A stretch of DNA of 40,411 bases from Rhodococcus sp. IITR03 (GCA_001017865.1 LATQ01000001.1:1961675-2002085); one strand, 5' to 3'. Shown: positions 29,384-39,111, counted from the first letter of the stretch. Notes: generated by a model not told the origin, from the sequence alone. Numbers and translations: made by a program.

Positions 29384-29833
29384 GTGACCGATTCGGATAT
29401 CGACGAGATGGGCCCGGTCGACTATCTCGTCATCGAATTCCCCGCCGACCGACCACCGAACGGTTCTGCTCTACCGCTGCTGCTCGACCTCGTCGAGCGA
29501 GGCATCATCCGGGTGCTCGATCTCGCGTTCGTCCGTAAGGACACCGACGGTTCGGTCGCCGGGATCGACATCTCCGAGGTCGGGCTCGAAGGAGAAGTCG
29601 ACGTGACGTTGTTCGCGGAGGCGTCGTCGGGCCTGCTCGGCGACACCGATTTCGACGAAGCGGGGGCTGCGCTCGAACCCGGCTGCTCGGCGGCCGTGCT
29701 CGTCTACGAGAACACCTGGGCTGCTCCGCTGGCGCGGGCACTGCGTCGCAACGGCGCCGAACTCGTCGCGTCCGGGCGTATCCCGGTCCAGAGCATCCCA
29801 GCTTCGCTGGAGAAGCTCGACGTCGAAATGTGA
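29384..29833 (+). CDS. DUF6325 family protein
   Basis: 149 residues, intact, GTG start with AGAGG upstream. Pattern: MGPVDYLVIEFP near the start, ERGIIRVLDLAFVRKDTDGSV, a mid-section DFDEAGAALEPGCSAAVLVYENTWAAPLARALRRNGAELVASGRIP, and an ending in the LEKL region. These features are typical of DUF6325, related to the DUF1269 stress-membrane group but without TM helices. Function unknown. It is followed after 32 bp by a SHOCT gene, a common pairing in actinobacteria. Confidence 0.8.
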   Translation: MTDSDIDEMGPVDYLVIEFPADRPPNGSALPLLLDLVERGIIRVLDLAFVRKDTDGSVAGIDISEVGLEGEVDVTLFAEASSGLLGDTDFDEAGAALEPGCSAAVLVYENTWAAPLARALRRNGAELVASGRIPVQSIPASLEKLDVEM

Positions 29834-29865
29834 CTCGAGCGAACGAAATACACGAGGAGATCGAC

Positions 29866-30153
29866 ATGCCAGGACTACTCCGCGGGGTGGCTCGCACCGC
29901 AGTCGTAGCCGGGACGGCGACGGCCGTCTCCAACCGCGTCTCCCGTCGGCAGGGAGAACGATGGGCATCGCAAGGCCAGGCCGGCTACGGGCGCCCCGCA
30001 CAGTACGCACCCGGACCCGAACCCATGCCCGCGCCGCCTCCGGGTGGAACGGACCGCATCGCCGCGCTGAAGGATCTCGCAGAATTGAAGGCCCAGGGTG
30101 TGCTCACCGAGGCCGAGTTCGAGAGGGAGAAGGCGCGGATTCTCGCATCCTGA
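29866..30153 (+). CDS. SHOCT domain protein
   Basis: 95 residues, AGGAG before the ATG, intact. The N-terminal segment GLLRGVARTAVVAGTATAVSNRVSRRQ is weakly hydrophobic, followed by a Pro/Gly-rich linker (PGPEPMPAPPPGG). The C-terminal SHOCT domain reads DLAELKAQGVLTEAEFEREKARIL. SHOCT domains mediate oligomerisation. It probably forms an operon with the DUF6325 gene. Confidence 0.85.
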   Translation: MPGLLRGVARTAVVAGTATAVSNRVSRRQGERWASQGQAGYGRPAQYAPGPEPMPAPPPGGTDRIAALKDLAELKAQGVLTEAEFEREKARILAS

Positions 30154-30227
30154 GCCCGAGTCCGGTCTCTGCGTCGAGCGGACACGACCGCTCCCACGCG
30201 GCGGCGACGGGTCGAGGAACGAGCTTC

Positions 30228-30434
30228 ATGGGCGACTGGAGGTGCACGGTACACCGGATCGACGAGCCGACCGACTGCGTGGCGAGGCTGTCGCTGGTAC
30301 TGGCGGACGACCTCACCCCGACGGAGGTGCAGGACCGCGCTCGTGTGCTGGCCCGTCAGCTCTTCGGGCACGACGTCGACGTCGGGGAGGTCGAGCCGGA
30401 ATACTGGTCGACCCGTCGGCCGCCGTCGACCTGA
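30228..30434 (+). CDS. Small protein of unknown function (68 aa)
   Basis: MGDWRCTVHRIDEPTDC, then ARLSLVLADDLTPTEVQDRARVLARQLFG and an acidic tail VGEVEPEYWSTRR. GAGGA lies about 10 bp before the ATG. Third positions are G/C-rich, supporting coding. Size and layout recall DUF1876 (Rv1738/Rv2632c) stress proteins, but I see no decisive motif. It lies 74 bp after the SHOCT gene on the same strand. Confidence 0.55.
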   Translation: MGDWRCTVHRIDEPTDCVARLSLVLADDLTPTEVQDRARVLARQLFGHDVDVGEVEPEYWSTRRPPST

Positions 30435-30514
30435 GATCGTAACGGTGACGCACTGCATCTGTTGAGAGAGAGCGTATTCCGTGTGTCTCCGGCCCTATCC
30501 TCGCGACACGGTCG

Positions 30515-31923
30515 TCACTGGGCTTCGGAGGCGGAAGGTGTGGCACTCGAGGTCGCGGGAAGGAACGCGGACGCGACGAGTCCGACGAGCCCGATGCACG
30601 CCAGCACGATCATCGCGGCCGCATACGACCGGTCCGGCGTGGCGAGACCGACGACGAGGACGGTGCCTGCCACGGCGGTGCCCAGGGACGAACCCAGATT
30701 GGACACGCACCGCGACAAGCCGGAGATTTCACCCTGCTGTTCCTCCGGGAACGCCGACTGCACGACGTTCACGGACGGAGTGAGCATCGCACCCAGTCCG
30801 ACGCCGATGAGCAACAGGCCCGGGGCGAACGCCCATGCGCTGGTCCATGCACGGACCAGCAGGAGCAGAACCACGATGCCGCCGAGGGTGACGACGAAGC
30901 CGCTCATGATGAGGGCACGCTGTGAATGCCTGGCGGCCAATCGTTCCGCCAGCAATGAGGAACCGAGGATGCCGGCGGTGGCGGCGGTGAAGATGATGCC
31001 TGTCTCGATTGCGTTGTAGCCGCGGACCACCTGCAGGAATGCCGAGACGACGAACGCGACGCCCATCAGCAGCAGCCACTGGATGTTCTGGGTGACGAGC
31101 GCGAGATTCGATGTGCGATTACGGAACAGGTCGGTCGAGAGGAGTGGCACTCTGCCGGCCCGTTCGAAGCGTCGTACGTGCAGGAAGAACCCGGCGACGA
31201 GCAGGATTCCGATGCCGATGAGGCCGGCGGATACCGAGAGTGCATTGTCCGCCTGGAGAATCCCCATGACGATACAGACGAGACCTGCGGCGGACAGGAC
31301 GGCGCCGATCCCGTCGAAGGGAGTGGTCGGATCCGGGGCAGGGGATCCTCGAGTCCTTTGCTCAGAACGACGATGGCGGCGACGATCAGTGCCTGGAAGA
31401 CGAAGGCGGCCCGCCAGTCGATCGCAGTAGTGATCAATCCACCGATCAGCGGCCCGGCTGCGGCGCCTATCCCACCCATGCCGGTGATCACGCCGAAGGC
31501 CCGTGCCCGGGACTTCATATCGGTGAAGAGCATCGTCGTGAGGATGTATACGGGCGGGATGAGCAGTGCGGTGCCGATTCCCTCGAAGATCGAATTGCCC
31601 AGGATCAGGATTCCCAGACCCGGTGCTGCTGCGCTGAGAAGTGCCCCCACGCCGTACAGTACGAGTCCGGCGACGAAGCACCGCTTGCGACCCCATCGGT
31701 CCGTCAGTTTCCCACCCGGAATCATGAAAGCTGCCATGACCAGAAGGAACACGGTGATCGCGGTCTGCACACCCTGCACCGTGGTGTCCAGGTCGACGCT
31801 GATGTCGTTGATCATCACGTTCATGTTCGAACCTGCGAAACTGCAGATGAACTGAGCGAGGGCGAGTGGGAGCAACATTCGCCGAATAGGGGCGGGTGGT
31901 GCTGCCGCCGGATTTTCGGTCAT
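30515..31923 (-). CDS. MFS transporter, exporter-like
   Basis: About 469 residues after a repair near 31350 (CCCC for CCCCC). Start at 31923 with GGGAAG 6 bp upstream. TM1 region LALAQFICSFAGSNMNVMINDISVDL and TVQGVQTAITVFLLVMAAFMIPGGKLTDRWGRKRC (motif A) place it with the QacA/EmrB-like MFS. A motif-C-like GMGGIGAAAGPLIGGLI in TM5 indicates an antiporter. Fourteen TM helices are likely. Substrate unknown. It is divergent from the GH15 gene across a 162-bp region with a palindrome. Confidence 0.85.
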
Positions 31924-31973
31924 CTCGTACTTCCCGTCGCGGAGGACGTCGCCGAAACTCTGAACGTCATGAT

Positions 31974-31985
31974 CCACCGCGGTGG
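31974..31985. promoter_or_regulatory. Palindrome in the MFS-GH15 divergent region
   Basis: CCACCGCGGTGG is a perfect 12-bp palindrome, 50 bp before the MFS start and about 100 bp before the GH15 start. Possible shared operator. Confidence 0.3.
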
Positions 31986-32085
31986 TGGACGGTGGCGCAG
32001 ACGAGTCGAAACCGTGACCTTGACCTGATATCCGAGACCGGAGGAAGATCGAAGAACTCGACTCCTCTTCTCACGAGGTAACGTC

Positions 32086-33883
32086 ATGCTTCTCGAGGAC
32101 TACGGCTTCATCGGTGACCTGCAGACCTCCGCGCTCGTCGGCCGGAACGGCTCGATCGACTGGCTGTGTATGCCCGCGTTCGACTCCGGGTCGTGTTTCG
32201 CGGCCCTGCTCGGCGGCCCGGAGCACGGACGCTGGCTCGTCGCGTCTGTGGCGGAACCCGTGGCGGTCACCCGTCGCTATGTCGACGACACCCTGGTGCT
32301 CGAGACCGACTTCGAGACTGCAGAGGCGCCGTCCGTCTGATCGACTTCATGCCTCGTCGGGGATCGGGTCCACCTCGGCTGATCCGTATCGTCGAGGGGT
32401 TGCGGGGCCGTGTGCCGATGCGAATGCACTTGGCGATACGCCCCGATTATGCGGCGGTTACACCGTGGGTCGAAGCGGTGGCCGACGGTGCTGTCGCGAC
32501 GGCCGGCCCGGACGCTTCCACCTGTGCACGACGGTGCCATTGGAGATCCGTGCCGGGACCGTCGAATCCGAGTTCGTCGCCGTGGAGAGCGGCCGATACC
32601 GATTCGCTCTGGACCGGTACCCATCCTTCGAACCTGCCCCCGTCGTCGAGGATGCCGAATCTGCGCTCGCGCGCACCGTGGAGTGGTGGCGCGACTGGAC
32701 CGGTCGGTGCACCTACAAAGGGGCGTATCGCGACGAGGTGATCCGATCTCTGATCGTGCTCAAAGGGATGACCGACGAGACGACCGGTGCGATCGTGGCG
32801 GCCCCGACCACCTCCCTGCCCGAAGCGCTCGGCGGGGTACGCAATTGGGACTACCGCTACTGCTGGTTGCGCGACTCGGTATTGGCACTCGAAGCGCTGC
32901 TCGCCGGGGGATACACCGGCGAGGCTCTGGCCTTCCGCGACTTCCTGCTCCGGGTGGGAACGGGTGATCCGGCCGATGTGCAGATCATGTACGGGATCAG
33001 GGAGAACGTCGACTGACCGAGTTCGAGGTGGAACATCTGCCGGTTACGAAGGATCGGCGCCCGTCCGGGTCGGAAACGCCGCAGCCGAACAGTTCCAGCT
33101 CGACGTGTACGGCGAGGTCCTCAGCGTGGCGTACAAGGGAGCCGAAGCGCTCGGCAGGATCGAGCCGCACATGTGGCCCCGCTGGCAGGCCGTGATCGAA
33201 TACGTCGAAGGAATCTGGCAGGAACCGACGACGGGATCTGGGAAACACGTGGCCCCCGGCGCCATTTCACGCAGTCCAAGGTCATGGCCTGGGTCGTCTT
33301 CGACCGCGCGGTCCGGCTCGCCGAGGGATTCGGGCTCGACGCACCTCTCGAGCGGTGGAGGCGGACCCGAGACGAGATCCACCACGAGATCTGCGAGCGT
33401 GGATACGACCCGGTTCGCGGCACGTTCACGCAGTACTACGGGTCCGCGGAACTCGACGCCAGCGTGCTGCTCATCCCGCTCGTCGGCTTCCTGCCCCCGA
33501 CCGACGACCGGGTCACCTCCACCATCGACGCGATCCGGAACGAACTCGGTCGCGACGGCTTCGTGTCCCGATATTCCACGACGGATACCGACGACGGGCT
33601 CCCCGGGGACGAAGGGCAGTTCCTGGCCTGCTCGTTCTGGCTGGTGAGTGCATTGGCGCTCAACGGCCGGGTCGACGAGGCCCGCGTGTTGTTCGAGCGG
33701 TTGTTCGGGCTCACCAACGACCTCGGACTGCTCGCCGAGGAGTACGACGTGCCGGCGGGGAGGCAGGTCGGCAACTTTCCCCAGGCGTTCAGTCACCTCA
33801 CTCTCGTCGGCGCGGCTTGCGCGATCACCGTCGCCGAACGGGCACGGGCAGTGGATCCGGCCGACGGAGCACCGGCCGTCTGA
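32086..33883 (+). CDS. Glycoside hydrolase family 15 protein (glucoamylase/trehalase-like)
   Basis: About 600 residues, the usual length, after five repairs near 32325 (GAGGC for GAGGGC), 32508, 33000, 33043 and 33222, each a base missing from a G or C run. GAGGTAA precedes the ATG. It opens with LLEDYGFIGDLQTSALVGRNGSIDWLCMP, as in actinobacterial GH15 enzymes such as the mycobacterial trehalase. The catalytic (alpha/alpha)6 barrel has GGVRNWDYRYCWLRDS, the general-acid segment DDGIWETRGPRRHFTQSK and the general-base segment GDEGQFLACSFWLV. It should hydrolyse trehalose or alpha-glucans in the cytoplasm; no signal peptide is present. Confidence 0.88.
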
Positions 33884-34195
33884 TCCGACATCATCAGAAC
33901 ACCATGTGTCCGTGAGGTATTCACCCACACCGTGCGTGCTGTATGTATCCTGTGGTACATGCTGTCCCGCATACGCGCCCGTGTTCGTCGGTGTCTGTTC
34001 ATCGAGCGAACTACATTGATGCACTGGGAAATCGGTATAAATCGTACGAATGTCGCCGATTCGGCGCGGACGCTTCCCCGGACCCGCCGAGCACGTTTCA
34101 ATGACAGGTGCAGAGGGCTGTCGGGAGCGCAGGGGATACGCTTCCGCGTCGCTTGCTCCGTCGGGGAAGTTTGCGAACGGTGGCAGGGGAACAAG
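33884..34195. other. Long leader/intergenic region before the cold-shock gene
   Basis: 312 bp without a supported gene. It holds an inverted repeat at 33943-33960 and a TATAAA hexamer at 34036-34041 that could be a -10 box, giving a leader of roughly 150 nt. Long structured leaders are usual for cold-shock genes, but I could not fold this one. Confidence 0.4.
33943..33960. promoter_or_regulatory. Inverted repeat ATGTA-N8-TACAT
   Basis: Arms of 5 bp around 8 bp, with dyad symmetry of the kind bound by GntR- or TetR-like repressors. It lies 60 bp after the GH15 stop and 236 bp before the cold-shock start. Confidence 0.3.
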
Positions 34196-34396
34196 ATGGA
34201 ACACGGTGTTGTGTTGTGGTTCGACGCCGGTCTGGGTCACGGCTTCATCCGTGACGACGACGGTACGGAGATCCTGGTGCACTACTCACAGATCGATGGG
34301 AGCGGCTACCGCTTCCTGACAGGTGGCCAACAGGTCCGATTCGAGATCGGTTACGGGATCTTCGGTCGACAGGCGGTCAACGTGCAGGTGTGCTGA
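34196..34396 (+). CDS. Cold-shock domain protein
   Basis: 66 residues, AGGGG before the ATG, intact. The CSD pattern is present: GVVLWFDAGLGHGFIRDDDG with RNP-1-like GHGFI, then EILVHYSQIDGSGYRFLTGGQQVRFEIG and a final beta strand QAVNVQVC. RNP-1 reads GHGFI where classical Csp proteins have KGFGFI, so it is a divergent member. Role: single-stranded nucleic acid binding. It is followed 33 bp later by an ANTAR-AraC regulator. Confidence 0.82.
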   Translation: MEHGVVLWFDAGLGHGFIRDDDGTEILVHYSQIDGSGYRFLTGGQQVRFEIGYGIFGRQAVNVQVC

Positions 34397-34428
34397 CATG
34401 CCGAACGTTCGGATGGTGTGATCGTGTA

Positions 34429-35069
34429 ATGGACACACGGGCGAACGAGTGGGCGGAGGAGGCCCACATTCCGGCTGCAACTCCGACCGAGGAGCAGGTG
34501 TGGGCCTCGCGGGCCGCGATCGAGCGGGCCACGGGCGTGCTGATGGAGCGGTACGGACTCGATGCCGAGCAGGCGAAAGAGACGTTGCTCCAGGCGTCCC
34601 GTCACGCTGCCGTGTCGATGGTGCAGTTCGCGGGGGACGTGCTCACTTCGGGTCGAGCAGGTGAACCCCCCGAGATCCGAGTGGTGCTGGACGCCGCGTC
34701 CGCGCCTTCCGGTTTACGGAAGGCCGTCGCCTTCATCGAGTCCGAAGCGGCTCGTCCCATCAGGTTGGCGGACATCGTGGCTGCTGCGGGGGTCGGAGCC
34801 CGAGCTCTGCAGTACGACTTCGTGCGCCACCTTCATACGACGCCCACGCGATACCTTCGGTCGGTGCGTCTCGAGCGGGCTCATCGGGAGTTGCAGGCCG
34901 CCGACCCACAATGTGAGACGGTCGCGTCGATCGCTGCGCGGTGGGGCTTCTCCTCGCCCGGACGATTCGCGACGCAGTACCGGTCCGTCTATGGCAGATC
35001 CCCTCGCGTGACCCGGTCGGACGCGCTGTGTCCGATCGAACTACTGCCGATCCTGCAGAAAACGAATAG
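34429..35069 (+). CDS. ANTAR-AraC fusion regulator
   Basis: About 213 residues if a break near 35003 (CCCC for CCCCC) is repaired; unrepaired, the frame runs on to 35511 with a low-quality tail antisense to the next gene. Residues 22-72 are an ANTAR domain (ASRAAIERATGVLMERYGLDAEQAKETLLQ), which in other proteins binds dual-hairpin RNA antiterminators. Residues 95-195 are an AraC DNA-binding domain (LADIVAAAGVGARALQYDFVRHLHTTPTRYLR, then VASIAARWGFSSPGRFATQYRSVYGRSP). No receiver or GAF sensor precedes the ANTAR. Joining RNA-binding and DNA-binding modules in one short protein is uncommon. Confidence 0.8.
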
Positions 35070-35363
35070 ACTGCACCGGAAGCGAACGATGTGTTCGCTG
35101 TGGACGCTGCCGGCGGGGCGCGAGACTTCCGACGCAGGGGGTCGGATCTGTCGACCTGCCCCGTCGGCGGTACTCCGAGTGCTCACAATCGGTCTCGGTG
35201 AGGATAATTCGGCGTATGCTCGGGACATCGGTGATCGCCTGTCACCCCCTGCATGGACGGTCACCGCCGCCGGGTGGATCAGAGGTAGGCCACTCAGGCG
35301 ATGCCGGACCCTGTCGCCCATTTCCCTCTGCTCGGGCGGCAGGGTTTCGGCGCTGTCGGCACA

Positions 35364-35810
35364 TTATGTGTCGGAATCCGGCCCCGGGTCCGGGGAGCTC
35401 CCGGTCTCCTCGTCGACATCGTTTCCCGCGGCATCCGCGTTCGCTTCGTCGATCGCGTCGGGAGAACGATCGGCCCCCGGGCCGCGAGAGTCCGGGGCTC
35501 CGGAGTCGTAGCCTTCCGGATCTTCCTTCCCGTGTACACCGTTCTTCGGGAAGAGACGGGGGGAGTTCGGCCGAATACGGTGCACGCGGTGGGGCGATCT
35601 CGTCGAGACGTTCGTTGATCGCGTGGGCGATCAGATCGTGCTGCAGGCGGGGGAGCGGCAACAATCCGTTCAGATACGCCTCGATCTCGACCTTTCCCAC
35701 TTCGCCCCCGAGGGCGAAATAGGGGAGCCACAGTTCCTCCACACCCAGTCCGGCGGCACGGAGCGCAGCGAGGAATCTGTGACGGTGTTCGCCGTCGGGA
35801 GATAGTGCAT
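35364..35810 (-). CDS. Protein of unknown function, acidic tail, coupled to GAF-ANTAR gene
   Basis: About 149 residues if three lost bases are restored (near 35795, and two near 35595). The ATG at 35810 is 7 bp after the GAF-ANTAR stop with GAGGTCG as ribosome site. The N-terminus then reads MHYLPDGEHRHRFLAALRAAGLGVEELWLPYFALGGEVG, followed by NGLLPLPRLQHDLIAHAINERLDEI, and a hydrophilic tail ending DEETGSSPDPGPDSDT. Third-position G/C content switches frames exactly where the breaks are proposed. I do not recognise the family. Tight coupling suggests it works with the GAF-ANTAR protein. Confidence 0.6.
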
Positions 35811-35817
35811 TGCGACC

Positions 35818-36543
35818 TCAAACCGTTTCGTTGTAGGTCGACGCGACTATCTCCGCTGCCACCTCCCGTACGGCGATGCGCCGCTGTGTAGACAATTCGA
35901 GTAGTCGCTGCACGGCACGATCGGCATCGATGTTCTCGCGCAGCATCACGATTCCTTTGGCAGTAGCGATCAGGTCCCGGTCGCGCAGGGCCCGAAGCAA
36001 CCGCTCGTTGAGCGCCTCGGCTTCGGTCAGGGTGTGCATGTTCGCCAACAGGATCGCGGCCTGCTCGGCGAAGCGGCCGAGGATGTCCTCACTGTCTGCT
36101 GTATAGACACGGGGGCGTGCGGAATAAACCTTCAGTGCGCCCATCATCTCGCCCGCGTACTGCAGGGGAACACTCAGCGACGACGACATTCCCAGCTCGG
36201 CCGCCTGCCTGGACCATTCCGGCCAGCGCTTCTCCTCGTCGAGGTTGTCCACGCGCACCGGCACGCCGTCCCGGATCGCCGCCAGACAGGGACCGTCGCC
36301 GAGTTCGTACTGCAGTGCGTCGAGACGTTCGACCATCTGTCCGGTCGCGGCGGAGGTGGACCGGTTGTTCTCGTCGTCGACGAGAGTGATTCCCGAGCCG
36401 TCCGTGTCGGGCAGTGTGTCCTTCGCCAGCGAGGTGATCAGTTCCAGCACGGTGGTCACGGTCTGTTCGGACAGCAACACTCCGGCCATGCGGGCGAACA
36501 CCGCGGCCCATGCATCGGGAGTCGGATCATGCGACTCCGTCAT
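35818..36543 (-). CDS. GAF and ANTAR domain regulator
   Basis: 241 residues, intact; GGAGGTGGGAT lies just before the ATG. Residues 15-160 are a GAF domain (DGSGITLVDDENNRSTSAATG, LQYELGDGPCLAAIRDGVPVRVDNL, SSSLSVPLQYAGEMMGALKVYS). Residues 170-235 are ANTAR (LRALRDRDLIATAKGIVMLRENIDADRAVQRLLELS). Such soluble proteins sense a small ligand or redox state and control transcription termination through RNA hairpins. It is divergent from ligD across 155 bp. Confidence 0.92.
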   Translation of the reverse strand: MTESHDPTPDAWAAVFARMAGVLLSEQTVTTVLELITSLAKDTLPDTDGSGITLVDDENNRSTSAATGQMVERLDALQYELGDGPCLAAIRDGVPVRVDNLDEEKRWPEWSRQAAELGMSSSLSVPLQYAGEMMGALKVYSARPRVYTADSEDILGRFAEQAAILLANMHTLTEAEALNERLLRALRDRDLIATAKGIVMLRENIDADRAVQRLLELSTQRRIAVREVAAEIVASTYNETV

Positions 36544-36577
36544 ATCCCACCTCCCGCCCGAACGCACGCTCGTGCAT

Positions 36578-36600
36578 CACCGATACACCGATACACCGAC
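36578..36600. repeat. Short tandem repeat CACCGATA x2 plus CACCGAC
   Basis: Three head-to-tail 8-bp units, the last imperfect, in the divergent region between the GAF-ANTAR and ligD genes, 35 bp from the GAF-ANTAR start. They may be binding half-sites with 8-bp phasing or a slippage repeat. Confidence 0.5.
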
Positions 36601-36698
36601 GCTACCCGCTTCCGCGCATCGGCGTTCGCGGACATACCGCCCCGATCGCTCCGTGCGACACCGCACCGGAACGCGCCCGGATTGGCAGAATCCGGAGT

Positions 36699-39068
36699 AT
36701 GCCGACCCGGACGATCGACGGTCACCGCATCACCCTGACCAACCTCGACAAGGTGCTGTATCCGAGCACCGGGACGACGAAGGGTGAGGTGGTCGAGTAC
36801 TACGAAGCCGTCGCCGAGGCGATGCTTCCGCACATCGCCGGCCGGCCGCGACCCGCAACCGGTGGCCGAACGGTGTCGGCGAACAGTCCTTCTTCGAGAA
36901 GAACCTCCCCGACCACGCACCGGCCTGGATCGACCGTCGCACCCTGCACCACAAGGACCGCCGGGTCACCTACCCGCTGTTCGATTCCGCCGCCGGGCTC
37001 GTCTGGCTCGGGCAACAGGCCGCCCTCGAACTCCACGTGCACCAGTGGCGTTTCGACGGAGAGAAGGCCGGGCCCGCGACCCGCATCGTCTTCGACCTCG
37101 ACCCGGGCCCCGGCGTGGGCCTGGCCGAGTGCGCGGAGGTCGCCCGCCACGTCCGCGACACGGTCGCCGAACTCGGATGGACGGCTATCCGGTCACCAGC
37201 GGCAGCAAGGGCATCCACCTGTACGTCCCGCTCGATCGGATGCTGTCGTCGTCGGGGGCGTCGAAGGTCGCGAAGCAGGTCGCACGCAATCTCGAGACCA
37301 TCCTTCCCGACCTGGTGACCGCAACGATGGCGAAGTCGGCGCGCGAGGCAAGGTCTTCGTCGACTGGAGCCAGAACAACAGTTCCAAGACGACGGTCGCG
37401 CCGTACTCGCTGCGCGGTCGCGACGAGCCGTGGGTGGCGGCGCCGCGCAGCTGGGACGAGCTCGACGACCCCGACCTCGCGCAACTGCAGTTCCGGGAGG
37501 TCCTCGCCCGCATCGACGAGTTCGGGGACCTGCTCGCCGGTCTCGACCCGCCCCTCGGCAAGGCTGTGTCCGGAGACAAGACCGGGTCCGGAGACAAGAC
37601 CGGGTCCGGCGGAGATGCTCTGGACACCTACCGCGGCAAGCGCGACGCGTCGCGCACCCCGGAACCGGTACCCGACCGCGTCCCCGAGGACGGTCCCGGC
37701 AACAGGTTCGTCATCCAGGAGCACCACGCACGTCGCCTGCACTACGACCTGCGGCTCGAACGCGACGGTGTGCTGGCCTCGTGGGCCGTACCGAAGAACC
37801 TGCCGGACACCTCGGGGCGCAACAATCTCGCGGTACGGACCGAGGACCACCCGATCGAGTACCTGACCTTCCACGGGACGATCCCGAAGGGCGAATACGG
37901 CGCCGGCAGCATGACCGTGTGGGACACCGGCACCTACGAGACCGAGAAGTGGCGGGACGACGAGGTGATCGTGCGGTTCCACGGCGACAGGGTCGAGGGA
38001 CGGTACGCGCTGATCCGCACCGAGAAGAACCAGTGGCTGGCGCACCGCATGAAGGACCAGTCGTCGCCGAGCACCGAGTCGTCCGATGCCGATCCGGCCT
38101 CCCTCGTCGGATCGTCGGGGTCCAAGGCCTTCCCGCGCGATCTCGCGCCCATGCTCGCGACCCCCGGTGACGTCTCGGGTCTCGACGCCGAAGACTGGGC
38201 GTTCGAAGGCAAATGGGACGGATACCGCGCCATCGCGGAGATCGAGGACGGCACCGTCAGGCTCCGCAGCCGATCCGGTCGCGATGTCACCGGCGACTAC
38301 CGGAAGCTCGTCGAACTCGCGACGATCCTCGACGGTCACCGGGCGGTGCTCGACGGGGAGATCGTCGCCGTCGACCGCTCCGGGGTGACGAGCTTCTCGA
38401 TGCTGCAGCGCGGCGTGAACTACGAGTACCGCGTGTTCGACGTGCTGTATCTCGACGGGGTGTCGCTGCTGCGCAAGACCTACGACGATCGCCGACGGGT
38501 CCTCGAGGCGCTCGCCGCTGCCACGGACGGACTGATCGTCCGGATCTGCTCCCGGGTGACGGCTCGAAGGCTCTCGAGCGCAGCCGCGCGAAGAACTGGG
38601 AGGCGTGGTCGCCAAGCGCCGGGACTCCGTGTATCTGCCGGGCAAGCGCGGCGCCGGATGGATCAAGTCGAAGAACTGGCTCACCCAGACCGTCGTGCTC
38701 GGCGGATACCGCCGTGGCAACGGCAACCGTGCCTCGACCTTCGGCTCCCTGCTGCTCGGCGTCTACGACGACGACGGTGAGTTCGTGTACGTCGGCAAGG
38801 TCGGCACCGGTTTCGACGACGAGACACTCCTGTCGGTGGCGAAGGCTGTGAAAGGGCACACGAGCCGCACGAACCCGTTCGCGAACGAGGTGCCGGCCGC
38901 CGAACGCCGCGATGCGGGTGTGTTGCGGCCCGAACTCGTGGGGGGAGGTGCGGTTCGGGGGGATGGACGGAAGGAGACCGGGTGCGGCACGCGAGCTGGC
39001 GTGGTCTGCGCGACGACATGGACGCGTCGAGCGTGGTGCGAGAAGAGGAAACAGGCACTGACTGCTAA
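36699..39068 (+). CDS. ligD: ATP-dependent DNA ligase D (polymerase-phosphoesterase-ligase)
   Basis: About 791 residues after repairing breaks near 36865, 37183, 37347, 38540, 38600 and two G6 runs near 38945 and 38965. Domain order Pol-PE-Lig is that of actinobacterial LigD. The polymerase domain (1-290) has the metal-binding DLDPGPGVGL and VTSGSKGIHLYVPL. The 3'-phosphoesterase (from about 337) has RFVIQEHHARRLHYDLRLE with its His/His/Asp site. The ligase has the nucleotidyl Lys (about 506) in FEGKWDGYRA, then NWEGVVAKR and a C-terminal RHASWRGLR. A tandem SGDKTG repeat forms the Pol-PE linker. LigD repairs double-strand breaks with Ku, which is not in this window. Confidence 0.93.
37568..37603 (+). 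repeat. Two perfect 18-bp tandem repeats in ligD linker
   Basis: Two identical 18-bp units (37568-37585 and 37586-37603), followed by a partial third, encode SGDKTG twice and then SGG. They lie between the polymerase and phosphoesterase domains, where length variation should be tolerated. Confidence 0.9.
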
Positions 39069-39111
39069 CGTTCGTCCGAAGTCGGGTGATCGGGCATTAG
39101 GGGAGGCATCA

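Noticed and set aside
18066..30434. Genomic island of foreign origin
   Set aside because: No integrase, tRNA end, transposase or terminal repeats, and coding composition matches the rest of the window apart from the short A/T-richer stretch at 19571-19932.
35070..35511. C-terminal continuation of the ANTAR-AraC frame
   Set aside because: After the AraC domain the translation loses coding character and runs antisense to the acidic-tail gene; one base restored near 35003 gives a natural stop at 35067-35069.
36578..36600. Iteron-like origin element
   Set aside because: Only three short units and no replication gene nearby; more likely a regulatory or slippage repeat.
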